From: Hydractinia symbiolongicarpus
Lineage: Eukaryota; Cnidaria; Hydrozoa; Anthoathecata; Hydractiniidae
NCBI RefSeq assembly: GCF_029227915.1
Contig: NC_079877.1
Coordinates: 26,563,851-26,627,850 of the forward strand
Direction of reading: 5' to 3'
DNA: 64,000 bases
Both the position numbers and the translations under genes were made by a program. The notes beneath the pieces are model-generated. The model had not been told where the DNA came from. It saw nothing but the letters and a program-made list of their open reading frames with translations, and did not search any database. This document shows positions 25,599 to 39,852 of the stretch, piece after piece (position 1 is the stretch's first letter; the number at the start of each line of letters is the position of its first letter).

Positions 25599-28500
25599 AT
25601 GAATTTAAAGAGATTGTTCATGTCTGGAAACACAACACCATTACCTTGGAGGCTTCTTACTGCTCTACTACTAGTCATGGTAACAAATTTCTATGTTATT
25701 CTATTATACCGAAATTGCTAATTTGTATTAATAAATGTTTGCAAGAGGTAAGACTGAAGAAAACTTTTAGTAATATGTGCAAAGAAATTTCATATTACTA
25801 GTCGTTAGCACGTGGAAAAATCCACGAGTTCGCTAAGCTACCATTTTACGTGACGGACGGACGGACGGACGGACGGACGGACGGACGGACGGACGGACGG
25901 ACGGACGGACGGACGGACGGACGGACGGACGTGTGTTAAAATTTATTTTACAAAATGAAAAATGCACTGACATATTGCATGTTGTCAAATACCGATAAAC
26001 CCGCTATATGTATTATTTCGTGACAAAATCAAAATTGTCTCCAACAACTTATGACATTAAGTGGTTGTCGGGAGACACAGAAAACAGAGAAACTTCGTAC
26101 ATGGCATATATAATGCCTTGTAGTAGCGTAATTCGATCCACGGCAGCCAGATTTACGACGCGCGAACGAGTGTAGTGGGTTTGATTTTTTGGGCGCGCTA
26201 TTCTTTTAACTTTAACTATACTATCTCGTGAAAACCCATTGGCATATGTAGGACATTTCTATAACATTTTAGGTATTTGATACTATGAATATGACAATGA
26301 TATTTTCATTCCTACCTAAACTGGTGAAGGTGAGTTTAATTAAAGTTTAATAATTGCATTATTTACTTCTCCATTTTTTATTAAAATAAAACGAGGCCTT
26401 TTTTTTTAAAACTTGGTGAGCATATTGGTAATTCGCATGCTCTTGCAGTGAATAATTTTAACTCATTTGTACGTACCTACAATGCTACTCTTGAGGCACG
26501 ACAGCTAACTTCAGAACCATAAGTAATTGCATATGGGCTAACTTTATCACATTCACGCATTATTAACTTGTCAATAATCACTTGTAACTATTTTAGGAGA
26601 ACGTAGGACTTTGGTTAATTAGACGAGTCCAAATTCTTGAGATGTGCTAACTGCAGCAGACGTCAGCATGACAATTTTCTACCGATTTCTTGGCCCTCGC
26701 GGGCCCAACGTGAATTATTTTCTGGAGCAAGCGTGCTAGAAAATGTGATTAGGACATTTTAATCCCTGTGTGCCTATCCTAAGTATGTGTAAAATTAGCA
26801 ACTTCCAAGTTGCGGAGTATTCTCCATGTGAATCCATTGTCCTTATTCGTAAAATGAATAAAAAACTGCCTTTGAGTCAATATCCTCTCTAACATTGTAA
26901 CAGCAATGTGCTGTCACAAATCAGCTAGCTCGTTCTACGAAAAAGAATAATTAGATTAGATTCTCACCTCATAGGAAGTTCAGACTTGTTTAATTAGTTG
27001 TTTTGCTTCTTATTTATTCGAATTCAAAAAGTTCTTGTTAAAATTAGAAGAAACCTTGTAGGCAGCGCTGGTGCGTCCACCAGGCAATGCAGACAAAATG
27101 TTTTCAGGATACCTAGTCATTGAAACAAAAACAACGCACGTCAGCACCGCCTTCGTACTTTTTTTACGATAGAAAAAAGTTAAATCAAATACGGCCTTGC
27201 GGATTGTATGAAAAAAACGATAATTAGTCGTGTCTTTTGATTGCTATGAATATGCTATAATTAATAAAACGTGCTTAATTTTTCATTGTTATTTATTTAG
27301 TCTTTTGGAACATCAGAAGCTGATACAGGTAAGCCTCATAAACTGTTTTAAGAAAGCATCAACTCTATTTACAAACAATTTAGTAAGGGAGCAGATTTAA
27401 AGAGAAACTGCATTTGAAAAGATCAAAAGAAAAGAGTATGATGCATTTTCGAAATACTTATAGGAAATTATCTATTCCACAAAACTTGATCGCAAACATT
27501 GTTAGATTGGCCGAATTTAAACGCGCCAAAGTACTATTTCTTGGTCATGTATTTCTCTTTTAGATGCCTTATATTCTAGCTGTGTGCTTAGAATTGACTT
27601 TATCATATTGCAAAGGTTCATCTGTTTTAATAACTAAAGTATTCCATGCTATTTAGACATCCTAAAAAAAAACGGACATTTCAAGTTAGCGGACACATTG
27701 TTCATACACCGATGGTGCCGCTAATTGGAGAATAAACTGTAGTCTTTTTTATTGATATGCCGATTCCGTCTGGGTGCTATTATATTGTCCACAATTTTTT
27801 ACAACACAATGAAACATCGCCTAAACCTATATTCTGTGTTTTATAAAATGTTTATTTACATTTTTAATTGGGTAGAACACCTTGATTATTGATCTGCTGA
27901 GAATTTCACTGTGTTCTAATTTAAATTTAACGTGACAGGTTTAAAACTTCAGGTAATGTAATCATCGTTATAGATTTGCGTACAGGCAAAGTCACGAGCA
28001 ATTAAAATTTATGATAAGAAGCACAATAAATTTTAAAAAGTTTCTGTAAGGGAATTCTTCCACAGGTTTCATGAACTAGTTTAGTATAACTGTGTAATTT
28101 TTGATGAAACCCAAAGATTTGTCTTATTTGCAAACTCTTTCAATGAAAATTAAGAGACATATATTTAAGGAACACATAGCTATAAATCTATTCAACTTTT
28201 TCTGGTAAAATTGTTTAGTAAAAACTTGTAGGAAATAGATTGCCTAAATACTGACTTTAAAATTGTGTAGGAGAAACGTCTGAATTAAATCTTCTTAGAC
28301 ATTATTTTCCCTTTATATAAAAAGTTAAAGAAAGGACGATGCAACTAAATTTATAAAGTCGTATTATTTTTGCTCATCAAAGATTTGAAGTTTCCACTTG
28401 CAACTTCTTGCAATTTAAAAGCATTCCATAGAAATAATTATGACTGATGTGTAATCATTATCTTCTTATTTTTTTTGCTAGGCTATTATGCAGGTATCAT

Positions 28501-31500
28501 TGCATCTTCTATGGGTATCGGACAAACAATCTTCAGGTATTCCTCCTTAATATGTCTTTTTATTAGTCACTACTAAATACGTTTCGTGCATATTGATAAA
28601 CGAGGTAGACACTAAGTCATATTTATTGTATGACAATCTTTAATGGAAAGTATTAGACGACTGGCAAACAAAGCAACCTAATATATTAAGTCCTAAGTCC
28701 ACTGGGAAAATTTACAGCACAGATAATCCGCGTGTATCACATCAAAGCGCCTTTAAAATATCTTAGGGGAATTTAGAGTTTTCCCCTTTGTCTTCAAAGA
28801 TTTTAGTTCATTGTCAGATATTTAATCCGCGCATTTGCGAACTTTGCTTACCTTAAAAGTACTAGTTTTCGCACGGTGCAGAGTACAACATGATATATTT
28901 TTCGAGTTATATTATTTCTTAAGGCAAGAATTAGGCTCTTCGACGGTGTTTTGCTAAAAATAGACGAAATAGAGACACCCGAAATATGTATGATGGGTGA
29001 AACCGTGGGTATTCCACGGGGTAGAGACCAATCATAATAGTCGAGTACATACTTTATCTTGCAGTTTAATCTGGGGAAGCATTGCAGATGGTAAAGGGAA
29101 AAAAACGACCTTAATCGCTTCAACAGCATCAATGATGATTGCTACACTTGCATTTGGATTTAGTCGTAGCTTTACTTGGGCAGTTACTACGCGATTTATT
29201 GTGGGAGCATCTTTAGGTTAGCATGTACATTTAATGAAGCAAATTAATTGTCACATGTCTGTTCGCACAATGCACGATGTTTACATGCTATTATGCCTTT
29301 TTTAAACTCGTGGCAAAACGTTCTTGTTTTCTGTTTTTATCTATGCTTGCACTACCATGAATGTACTTTATGTCAAAATCTTTTATCCATTTGTTTTTTA
29401 ACATTCTATTCACAGATAAGAAGTCACGATTTTTTCTAACGATTTTTATTATTTCTCTATCATGGAGGTTTTTATTTTTTTATTTTTGTTATTTCCATTC
29501 TTCTGTGTTGAAGAGAAAGTTTTCTTAACATCATTATGATTGAGAATAGTATTAAAGTTAAAAATTTCCTTATTGCGTAGTATTTAGTACAGAAGGGAAA
29601 ACATAATTCTATATTTTACATAAAACACGTACATCGTTATTGCAAAACAAGGAATTTTACTATTGCCCATGATACTTGTTGGGGAATATAAGTTGCAGTG
29701 ACCATGTCGTTATCTCAACGAATAATATTTCTGTACAGGGAGGATAATGTATACCTTAGACATAAATTATTTTTTAAATTAGGCTATTTGAATAGGTTTA
29801 TCGATAGACTTTTGGCAAAAACAGTTACAGCCGTTGCTTAACAATATTTCATGATAAAGGGTTTTGTGTGATAGAAATGAATGTAAAGAGAACAATGCAG
29901 ATTTTAAAATCGTTTATATTGTAGAGAATCTTAGAGGTTAAAAACTCACGACCATACTGCTCTTTGTTTTTCTTCATTACGGGACGGTAAGAAGAAATAG
30001 GACTGGCGCACAGTTATCACAATTTTCTCACAGTTATCACAATTTTCTCACAGTTATCACAATTTTCTATAACGATGTCTGCGAAACACTCGTCACCATC
30101 TATGATCTGCAATGTATAAAACTTTAGGTTACATTTCTAATTGAGCAGAAAAACTTATGTAATGAAAATAAATCAATTTTATTAACGAGAAATATAATTG
30201 GATGTTAATTTAAATTTACCGGGACGGCTTAAAACAACAGCGAAGCGCATCACACTGTCTAGAAAAGATAATGCATTATAATTTTACTAGCAGAAAAAGG
30301 CCTAACGACGGTTATTTCAGACAAGAAGAATTATATTGATAACTGTTATGACCACCTTAACAACGGTCCATACCTCAAAAGAAATTTAATGGAAATTATC
30401 AAGCGTTATACAAGGAACATCTTCATATGTCATAGTCAGACACTCCACCAACCCGATGCTATCGTCTTCCTAAGATGCATAAAATTCCGTTACACCCAAT
30501 CATTTTGTGTACAGGATCTGCTTTGTATAATTTAACGAAATAATCTGTTTCAATTCTTAGCAAGTACATAAAGAATGATCACTGTAAAAGCTCAAAAGAG
30601 TTTTCGAAATGTATCAGTAATTACGGATTGAGGACTACGAGGGTATGGTATCATTTGATGTTATTTCATTGTGCACAAAAGTACCGATAAAGGACACAGT
30701 GCATATCATCAGAAAATTATTGCTAAATGATGATGGTGTGAGTATAGGTGGCCCAACTTCCTCTATGGATAGATAGGTACACAGGCTTATCAGACTGCAG
30801 CTTTATCAACTTCATGTCTAGCTCCCAGGGCTTGGAAAACATTTGCGGATGAGGTCTTCTTAATAATTATTAGAGCACGTCTAGACGCATTTCATGAAAA
30901 TATAAAAATTTTCAGACAAGAACGATACCTTTCCTTTCTTAAACATTCTAGTGTCCTGCAACGGTGGTAACTACAGTATCATGATAATGCAAACTAACTA
31001 ATATTGATCAATATCTCAACTACACATCTGACATCAAATGTCCTGCAAAAAAAGCGTAGTGTCCTTATTATTTGACAGATCAGTCAATGCAGTCGGTGGA
31101 GAAAATAACTGAAAGAAAAAAAGTTATGTCATATGAACAACGCCTTGTACTCGAGACAAAACAATAAAAAGGTTGAAAAGAAAATCAAAAACAGAACTGA
31201 TGGAAACAATGGCAGGGAGGATGCAGAGGATGAACGAGCAGCTGCAGTATGTATACCATATATACCACAGACAAGTAACACACTTCTTCCGTTATCAAAA
31301 GATCATAAAATAAAGCTAGTGTTTCAATTTAAAAACACGCTACATAGCATACTGTCGCATCTGGAAGACAAAATATGTTTAGAGAAGCAATGTAATATTG
31401 TCTACGAACTTCCGTGTAATACTGTCTATGAATTATAGACTGAAAGTCCGGTTGGACAAAAAGAAAAGTGAAAGAAACTATAACTAGTATAGACAGAAAT

Positions 31501-34500
31501 ACTCATATCAATAGTATTTTTTATCAACTTCTAGAAATTTGGTTATCCGCACTTTGGAAAGCGAATATTTAAGAAAGTGCAGAATGGTTCGGGACAAACG
31601 CAACAAGAACCGAACTTTTAGGAAAAGGAACCAAACATAAAGCGAACGACTTTAATCAACCTAATTCTTTCATATAGGTCCGTAAATAGTTTACTTTAAT
31701 TGCTGTGTTCCGATTCGTTGATTTCGATCCTCTAATTGTCTCCTTAACTAATAAATAGCCAAACATATATATGATCATTGTCCGTTGATGACAGATATAG
31801 CTGTCGAAGCGTCGCCTAAAATAAACCTGCTTTTTCTTTATTTTCTCACAAAATTGTTTGATTTTTTTTATATTTCCAATGATGTTTATATTTCTGCAGG
31901 TATTTCTCTAATTTCAAAATCAATAATTGCAGATGTTTGTGACGATACAAATATGGCGTTTGCCATGACAATCTTACTTTCGACAGTTTCGGTTGGTTTC
32001 ATTATTGGACCAAGCTTAGCAGGTGCGTTCGTATGAAAATAAGTTTGTTAATTAGAAAGAATGGAAATGTAATTAGTACGTACATGTATTTTCTTTTATT
32101 TCTTCCGGTAGTAGTCAAAATTGCAATTTTAGTACTAAATTTTATGGTCATTTCATCATTATCGTACGGTCTCTTTTTTCTCAATAAAGTGATTATGTCA
32201 ATGCACCATTACCACTTAGTGTATTTTCACATTAAGTATTTCATTATTTTTTAGGTTTTTTGGCATTCCCGGCTGAACAATATCCAGATACGTTTTCTCA
32301 AGGTTAGCAATTATATAGGCTACAAAACATCCAACTTCTGCCATAGCTTGTTTGTTCCAGTGAATTTACACACATGCATTATATTTGACTGATTTGAAGG
32401 AGTAAAATAAGATATGCTTAATGCTTTTTAAATTCACGGAATTAATATTCTTCTTGTAGATTCTGTTTTTGGAAGATTTGGTATTCTTCTCCCAAATTTA
32501 GTTCTAGCTATTGGTTTGGCTATTGGAATCATTCTCATTGTTTTATTTATCCCAAACAAAACCAGGTATAATTTACTGTACTGTTGGGATTAACTAATTT
32601 AAAATAGTTTCAATGACAGTAATATTAATGTAAAAGTAATATAATCTTTAGTAAAATATAGACTTCAATCAATGTTATTCAAACGAATTTATCTAGGACT
32701 AAAAATGGAGGCACGCCATTACTAAATTCTTCAACTCAGACGAAAGAGGATTTAATTACTCGCGCGGTTGAAAATGCTACAGGAGAAAAGAAAAGCTCAC
32801 AATACGCCACCTTTAGTTTGCACTCAAAAGATAATGCTCAACAACGTGGCTGGAGGACATGGTTAACGAAGGTTAAAACATATAAACTGATAAAACTAAT
32901 TTGGTAAGCATCTCGTTTTTTATATTTATATCCTTCGGGGTAAAGAGAATTCATATATCCTTTGTATCTCGGAGGTAGTACTGGTTTCAATTTGATTTAA
33001 AAATAAACTGACGGTTTAGTAGGTGAGGGACAATCGCTTCGCAGTTATATTGAAATTAACTAAGGTTATTTCAAAATATCGAAAGCACTTTGGTAACACA
33101 CTTGTGTGATACATGCAAGATATTTTACTATTTATGCTTATTGATATCTTATTGATAAAAAGGAACTGCTAAGAGGTAACTTATTTTTAACCCCATTCAC
33201 AGGTATAGTGGGGCTAAGGAAATCTGTGATGAAAGGCGGATAAAGCTCTACCAACACAAATTTTCATGTAATGGGTTGTAAATCATCAAATTTGGTGGAC
33301 TTAATGTTCGTCACAGGAAAGCGGAACATCTGGCCTACGTTAGCATTTTTATTAAAAGTTTAGTTTTCAAGGAACTAAATTGATGCGCAATGTTGTTAAA
33401 TCGTTTTACTTGCGTATTTTCTGATAGTAAAGATTCATGTTTACCACAACTTTGGATCAAAATGAAACTTTTTGCAGGACCGCACAATCCCAAAAACTGG
33501 AAAACAGACGTAAATATGCGTAACTTCAAAAAGATAATAATTCAAATATCGGTATAATGTCGCAAAACGTAATCCATTTTACTTCTTTATCCCCGGGCAC
33601 TAATAAGGATAATACTCCTTAATTATTTTAATAACTGATTTTTAGGCTTTTATATCTATTTTGGAAAAATGTGATGGAACAATGTAATGTTTTCTATTTA
33701 ATCAGGATTGGGCTTTTCTATATACCATATACACATAAAGGTGAGATATACGCGACTTAAAGGAGATCAACGTGTAAAAGTACTGCTTCTTACCTCGTTT
33801 TTAGCACTAAAGATTATGCACGAGTTAATGTGGTATATTTCACTATTGGTATGAACGCATTCGGGAATCATGAAATACTCCCATTGTTTGCTGCTAGTTC
33901 CACTGAATATCGTAAGTGACATTCAAACAAATTACTTTGTTGTTCTTAGTCTAGATCTTTCCTGAGATTAAACTGCAACACTTTTGTTTTTGGTAATATG
34001 TGCGCCCCAAAAAGTGGGCGATTGTTTTACAAGCATCTAAACAAAGTTGTTATTTACAAATGCAGACCTTTGTTTACACTTGGTTGCTTCAACTTTTAGA
34101 TGGTATGGGCTTCTCTACGTCAAAAATCGGACTGACGCTTCTAATGGTGTCGGCGTGCTTCCTGCCATGTCAATTGTCGATCATACCCAAAGTAAGTTAA
34201 ATGATTACGTGACTAAATATCCTGATATATGCTTAGGAATTCCTGACATGGCGAATGTAGATTGAAAATGTATCACACAAAACACTATTGACGCAATACC
34301 GTTTTACGTGCCCACTTTATTTATCGTGTATAAAGACTTTAAGAAATAAAGTACCAGAATTTTTACACCTTTTTTTTGAGCCAAAATTGTGAGAAACTGA
34401 TTTTTGTAAAGGACATTATGCATAACATGGCGCGTTTGTGTAAGACTTACACACGAATTTGTGACATCATTTTTCAATTATATTAAAAACTTACTCGGCA

Positions 34501-37500
34501 AGGCAAAAAAATGGACGATTTGTTTTCGCTATTACATGGTAATAATAGGTTTTGGACCGTATTTTTATTTCCACCGATGTTGTATAGGTAAAAAATAATA
34601 ATAAAAAATATATTACACTCGGAAGGCTTTACTGTTATAAAGGCTAAACTGGATTCGCAACAATCCCTGTTTCTTATTAAAATTGAGGCCTACTCCGGAT
34701 ACATAAACGCTTTGTTTGTTGCTTTTGCTGGTACAGGTTTACGCCCTAAAACTCTATTGTGTGATTAAAGGATACTTGCACTAAGCTCTTTAAAGGAATG
34801 TCTGTCACAGTACACCTGCTTTTAACAGTTTAACTTGGGGTCCAATGCAAATCACCTAGTTAGTTACAGTCTTATTATATAAGACTAGTTGTCTAGCCCG
34901 AACGGTTTAGGCGATAGTGTTTAAAGGTTATTTGTGACAAAAAGTTAAAACAAAATATAATCCACTTTGCAAACGTTAATACACACACACGGACAGACAG
35001 ACCGACAGAGCATATTATTATATAAGACTAGTCGATGGTTCCGTGGCTGACATCTCTGTTCGTTGAGTTTTTGCATATCTTTTAAACTTGTATTTTTGAA
35101 CTTCTTCTTTGTTATAATCATCCCAAAATGTAGTAAAACAGGGTTGGAGATTTCGTCAGACACCACAAGTAATTACACAGATTATTTTTATGCCATTCTC
35201 ATGCATTTTGAACCTTTATTGTTTACAGCGGTCTGAGAAGGTAGAACTTTGATTAGATTCAATCTCTTAAACTGTAGAAATTACTGCTAACGTCAGCATG
35301 TGATTTGTTGTTTTTGTATAAAGCAGCTTTCCTGCAGCCTCTACGATTCAATGCAGTTTTTTAACTGACTGTCTGGACACATGTATTTGTGTAAATGCAT
35401 TTGTAAGACGACGCAGCTTACTAATAATATTAATAAGCAGTAGTCTATATAAGACACGAAATTAAGTAAGTTTACTCAGTATTTCATCCGAATTCGGGCA
35501 GCGTACATTTTTCTCAACTGGTCACAAAAACTCACTTGTTCAACATGACCGTACAAGCATTCATGACAGTTCTGAGAGTTGTTGTTCTTTGGTCAGACTT
35601 GAGTTTTAACATTCATAAACGTATATGCGCTCTTAAGGTTAAGAAATTTACTCGTTATGTTAAAGTGAAATAATTATTCAAATATTGTTTAAACTTTTCT
35701 TTTTGTATGTGTAGATCATAAGACGTTATGGATCGAGAAAGGTAAGTGTACATAAATAATTAGCAAGATTTTCAAGAAGGTTACAAACATTTTAATCGCT
35801 TCTTTATTTAAAGGGCGTGCCAAACGAGCTGTTGATTTAAGACTTTAGTGACTTAAGTTACATAAAACTTTAGAGTTTTGTTACATATAACTGTAAACAA
35901 CAAAAAAGTACATTACAAAAATTTGATAAACAAAATTTACTTTATCTATTTTGACTTAGTCTGCTGATAAATTTAGCATTTTTAACATACACTGTTGTTA
36001 TTTTCACTTTCTCATCAAAGCAATATTTCCATTTTAATGTTATGCATTATGTGTCGCAAAGACCAACCTGTGTTACCGTCAAAAAGAATACTGAAAAACA
36101 TTGAAAGATAGTAAATTTATTTGTAAAAAATAACTTCAAAAAATTGCCAAATGATAAAGAAGCAATTTTCAGTATCTCGTTGTCTATATTCTTGCAGTTA
36201 AGTTGGACTAACTTCTTACACGATCTTTTGAAGATGCACAATGGTATTCCGAATGTGCGTGGATTGAGAATAACATTAATCTTATTTGAGCCGCTTTGTA
36301 GCCTTTATAAAATAGAATGTTCATGCTTAATATTTCCGAAGGAATAAATCTTTTGATATTTTCAATGTTTAGGCGGAATCCGCCGCCTCACCTTGACTGG
36401 ATAGGGTGAACACCTTCATTCAGTTAAATTATTGGTATCTTTATGTTTTATGCTCTCTTCGCATGTAACTATTTGTTATCTTGAAGTTCAACGTTCCCTT
36501 TCGATGTCACTATATAATATTGTTATGTTTAAGACCCTCATCGGATGTAATCTTTTGTTAGCATTTGTATGTCCATGGACACCTATTTTGGTTAATATTA
36601 TTTCCAACAGGTATGTTGATTATATAGAACTGGTTTCGTACTTTATCTTACGTATTTTTAACGTGATATCATTTCAACTTCAATTACATAGATATAATTA
36701 TTTGCTTTAATTAGAGATACTTTTGCAAGAACAAAAACTCGCGACATTTTCCGCAATGTCTGAAATTGGAAGCCTTCCAAACATGGATGGGCGACATGTT
36801 TTACTTCTACTAATTTTTATATTTTCACGGGAACTTATTCTTTAAAATAGAAGGCTGTTTTTGCTGAGACAGGGTAACAAAAGGTTGTAACCTGTATTCT
36901 CGTATCAGTTAGAGTTGCGGATAACCAAAGCGCTGTATTGCTGTACACGCTTTATTGTGCGCACATACCGTACACCTTGTCTAAGCGCTTAACCAGACGT
37001 CCATCTTTAGGAAGACTTTATTGCTGCAAGCGGTCTACTTAAAGGTTGATTAAAGTGAGACCGCTACTGCTGATGTGCGTTTGAGCCTTGGAAATGATGC
37101 GATAGAAATTATCGATCTTGTTGAGAAATAGGTAAAAAGAAACCAAAATAAACTATACATCTTGTTAAAAAGACGTATTTTTGCACTTCTTGTCTAATTG
37201 GCGCCATTATAAATGTCAAGAAAAGTATAAAAATAATACCAAATCTAAATATTTAATCTAGCCCAGTGATTGAGTTATTTCGCGTAAGCAGTCAAAGCAA
37301 ATTCAGTGAAAAACACGGTCCTGCCGTGATTCTGAAAGGTACGTGTTAAGGTGCGTATGACCAAAACAACGTCCGTAAATATCGGCTTTTCTGGGATCTT
37401 CCAAAACAAATTCAGCGCGCAACTATTATGAAAAAGTAAGGCTAATATTAAATACAACAGTCAGTGGCCCGTAGATAAATTCACGCGTTTGCCTGTCTTT

Positions 37501-39512
37501 CATATACCAGATTTTGTGTGTTTACTTAGCACATTACTACTTCTGGTACCACCTTGTGAAGAAGACAAAGCGTTAAGATTCTGGAGTAAGCCGGTAATCA
37601 GGCGTTGAATGCTAGGCTAAACGCTGAAATACAGGTAAACCGTGCCGTATATTCAGATGAACAGCCGTAGCAAAGGTATACATTATATTATAAATTTCAG
37701 AGCAGCGTCCACAGTGTTTTAGCGTTTCGGGTGTAATGCCTTTTTCCAAAAAATAACTGTCCCGCAAATTTAGCTAAAATAAAAAGACAGTGTACAACCT
37801 ATTTTCCCGGCATAACAAAAATAGTTGACCAACGTTTTTTAATTTGGCAGAATAAGTTCCTGTGAAAGTTAAAAAATCGTTCACCAGTGCTAAGCGCTTA
37901 GTACAGGTAAACCATGTTGCACATGCGTATAGGCGTAATAGCCTTTTCAGAAAAACTTGATTGCATTTTCAGTTTAAATAAAAACACAGAAAACATCCTG
38001 TCGTTACCCGTCCTGCTAAAATGATCAAGTTTTTTTGACAGTATGAAAAGGCGTAGGTATGTAACTACATTAAGCATAAGGATTATTTTGGGGAATTTCG
38101 TTGTATCTAAAATGCATTTGTTTACTTTCACCTTTTAGCTAAATGTAGCTAAAAATAGCCACAACCCCAACATAGGTGTTATACCAAAGCTTTAATAATA
38201 TAATAAATAAGACTAGTCAGCTGGCTTTGGAATGCACCCTTAAAATCTTCGTTCGTATCCAAAATTAGTGCGTTATAGACTTGTACATTGTTAGAGAACG
38301 TGACAATATATTTATCCTAACATCTAAAAGCATGCAGAAAAAAAATATTACAAAAATTTAAAGACCCCCTTAAAAGACCGTTTTCCACTTATATTGATGA
38401 TGTTAGAAATACACTTATATTAATGATCTTTCTATTTGTAGAACTGCTGCGTGGATGGCTGTGGTAGTTGTTTCATTTTTGCAAAGATTATGTATGGCAA
38501 CTGTCTTTGTTTCAATTAATATTCTACTTAATAATTCAGTTTCACCAGATCTTTTGGGATCAGCAAATGGCTTTTCAATGATTTTCCTATCACTCGGAAG
38601 GTAACTGCTGCATTAATATATTGTATGAAATTGACAATGTAGCTAGGTTGTTCATTCGTTCGTTGTTTCTTTATTTTTTCGTTATTTTTTTTTAAAGAAT
38701 ACTGTAATGGTTCTGAAAGATATTTAGTATATTTATTGCTTCTGGGTTTTGCTACAAAATTATTTATTGAATATAAAAGCAAATTGAATTATCTGTAAGA
38801 TAATATATCGTATTTTAGTCCAGGTAGCCTCTCCGTTTTTTTGTTTAATTTAATTTTTTTGTTGTGTGATAATTCTCAGTCAATTCAGCATTATCATAGC
38901 ATCAATGCTATGCTACATTCTTTCAAAAAAGCGCTTTTATTTTTTATTAAAAAAATTTGTAAAAAAATTCTTTTTGCTTTGTCTTTTTTACGCGAACCCG
39001 TCTTATTTACATAATCAAAATCTACATAAAATGTGGCAAATCAATTCGCAGCAGGTATTGATGAGCACCGGTATAAAGTTTTATCAAAATTCTCTATCGT
39101 GATTAAGAGTTTCGGTCGTCGTAGTGAAAAACGAAAATGGAGATTTATGGCTACCTAGAAAAAATCTAAATTTCATATTAATTTTATCCTATAGACAATT
39201 AAAATTGCTTTTATATTTAATGAGCAATCTTGTAAAAAATAATTTTTCTTGTTTAGAATGATTGCACCACTTATCGTCGGCAGCACGTATTCTTGGTCAC
39301 TGAAAAACATTCTTGACGTTTCGTCTAATTATAATCCAATAGGATTTCCATTCGATCAGCATTTTTCATTTTATGTTTTGTCTATGATGGCAATATTTAA
39401 TAGTTTCTTGGCTTCAAAAATCTCACCTACATTGGACAAAAAGAAGATAATGTCATCTGTAATACCGCTGAACAGGGATGCAGTACGAAATGCTCCAGAA
39501 AGTACACTATAA
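25599..39512 (+). CDS. Major facilitator superfamily transporter, 15 exons, 524 aa
   Basis: Coding exons with consensus borders: 25599-25679, 26273-26329, 27301-27328, 28482-28536, 29065-29216, 31900-32022, 32255-32302, 32460-32565, 32697-32903, 33805-33911, 34100-34191, 35715-35741, 36534-36610, 38442-38600, 39257-39512. All phases agree and the sum is 1575 nt, giving 524 codons plus TAA. Exon 5 carries the MFS motif A (WGSIADGKGKK, D82) and TTRFIVGASLG. Exon 6 has ADVCDDTNMA and GFIIGPSLAG, exon 7 GFLAFPAEQYPD, exon 12 the second motif-A-like RRYGSRK. About twelve membrane helices are expected, with the long central loop in exon 9. The text resembles the ZIF1-like/tetracycline-type drug:H+ antiporter branch, so a proton-coupled exporter of a small molecule or metal chelate is likely; the substrate is unknown. 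An AG directly before AAAATG implies an upstream non-coding exon. A poly-A signal lies at 39846. Confidence 0.85.
25811..25931. repeat. CGTGGAAAAATCCACG hairpin followed by (GGAC)n array
   Basis: CGTGGAAAAATCCACG (25811-25826) is followed by a short spacer and about 20 GGAC tetranucleotides (25852-25931). The same hairpin core occurs at 54196-54210, next to CAGACAGACG, and at 2166-2179. It lies in intron 1 of the transporter gene. Confidence 0.85.
30011..30069. repeat. 20-bp tandem repeat, three copies
   Basis: CAGTTATCACAATTTTCTCA starts at 30011, 30031 and 30051 in intron 5 of the transporter gene. Copies are identical except at the last two bases. With only three abutting copies and no spacers, this is not a CRISPR. 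Confidence 0.9.
30300..31440 (+). pseudogene. Penelope-like retroelement, degenerate reverse transcriptase
   Basis: Fragments in changing frames match Penelope-like reverse transcriptases: LPKMHKIPLHP-type text near 30460, YEGMVSFDVISLCTKVPIKD near 30640-30700, then GGPTSSM followed by a catalytic-box relic reading FADE instead of the usual F/Y-x-DD near 30850. From 31220 the linker AAVCIPYIPQTSNTL to CNIVYELPC leads up to where a GIY-YIG endonuclease would begin, but the sequence ends there. It sits in intron 5 of the transporter gene in the sense orientation. Stops and frame changes show it is dead. Confidence 0.72.
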
Positions 39513-39845
39513 GGTCATGATGATAGTGCAAACTTCGCTTTTCATTACTGGTACTTTAACAATAAGAATTCTCGTTTGCCAAGCATTGATCATTAAAAAC
39601 AAAGCACCAATTTGGATTAATCCTTTTCGTGCTAGGGAAGGGGTAGAAGGGGAGAGGGGCTGGGTTAACTTGGTCTCCCTCTCTTTTTTAATAACTTTTT
39701 ATGTGTTAATAGTTACTTTAAATTTTGTGACTTCTCCTAACTTTTATTTAGATTTGCTTTCTTAGAATGTTTTTTTGATTTAGGTCGAAGTGTTGCCATG
39801 TTAACACTTTTTTATGTTAAGTAAAATTCTTAAAAAAAAATTATT

Positions 39846-39852
39846 AATAAAA
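39846..39852 (+). promoter_or_regulatory. Polyadenylation signal of the transporter gene
   Basis: AATAAAA lies about 335 bp after the stop codon in an A/T-rich 3' untranslated region. It is the first clear AATAAA after the terminal exon. Confidence 0.45.

Noticed and set aside
30011-30069. CRISPR-like direct repeats
   Set aside because: Three abutting 20-bp copies without spacers, in a eukaryotic intron.
31133-31438. Open frame of 101 codons as an independent gene
   Set aside because: Its text is the linker region of the surrounding Penelope-like remnant.
35715-35741. Joining exon 9 directly to 35715-35741
   Set aside because: Exon 9 ends in TG and this exon begins with A, which would give a stop; exons 10 and 11 fit the phases and the expected helices.
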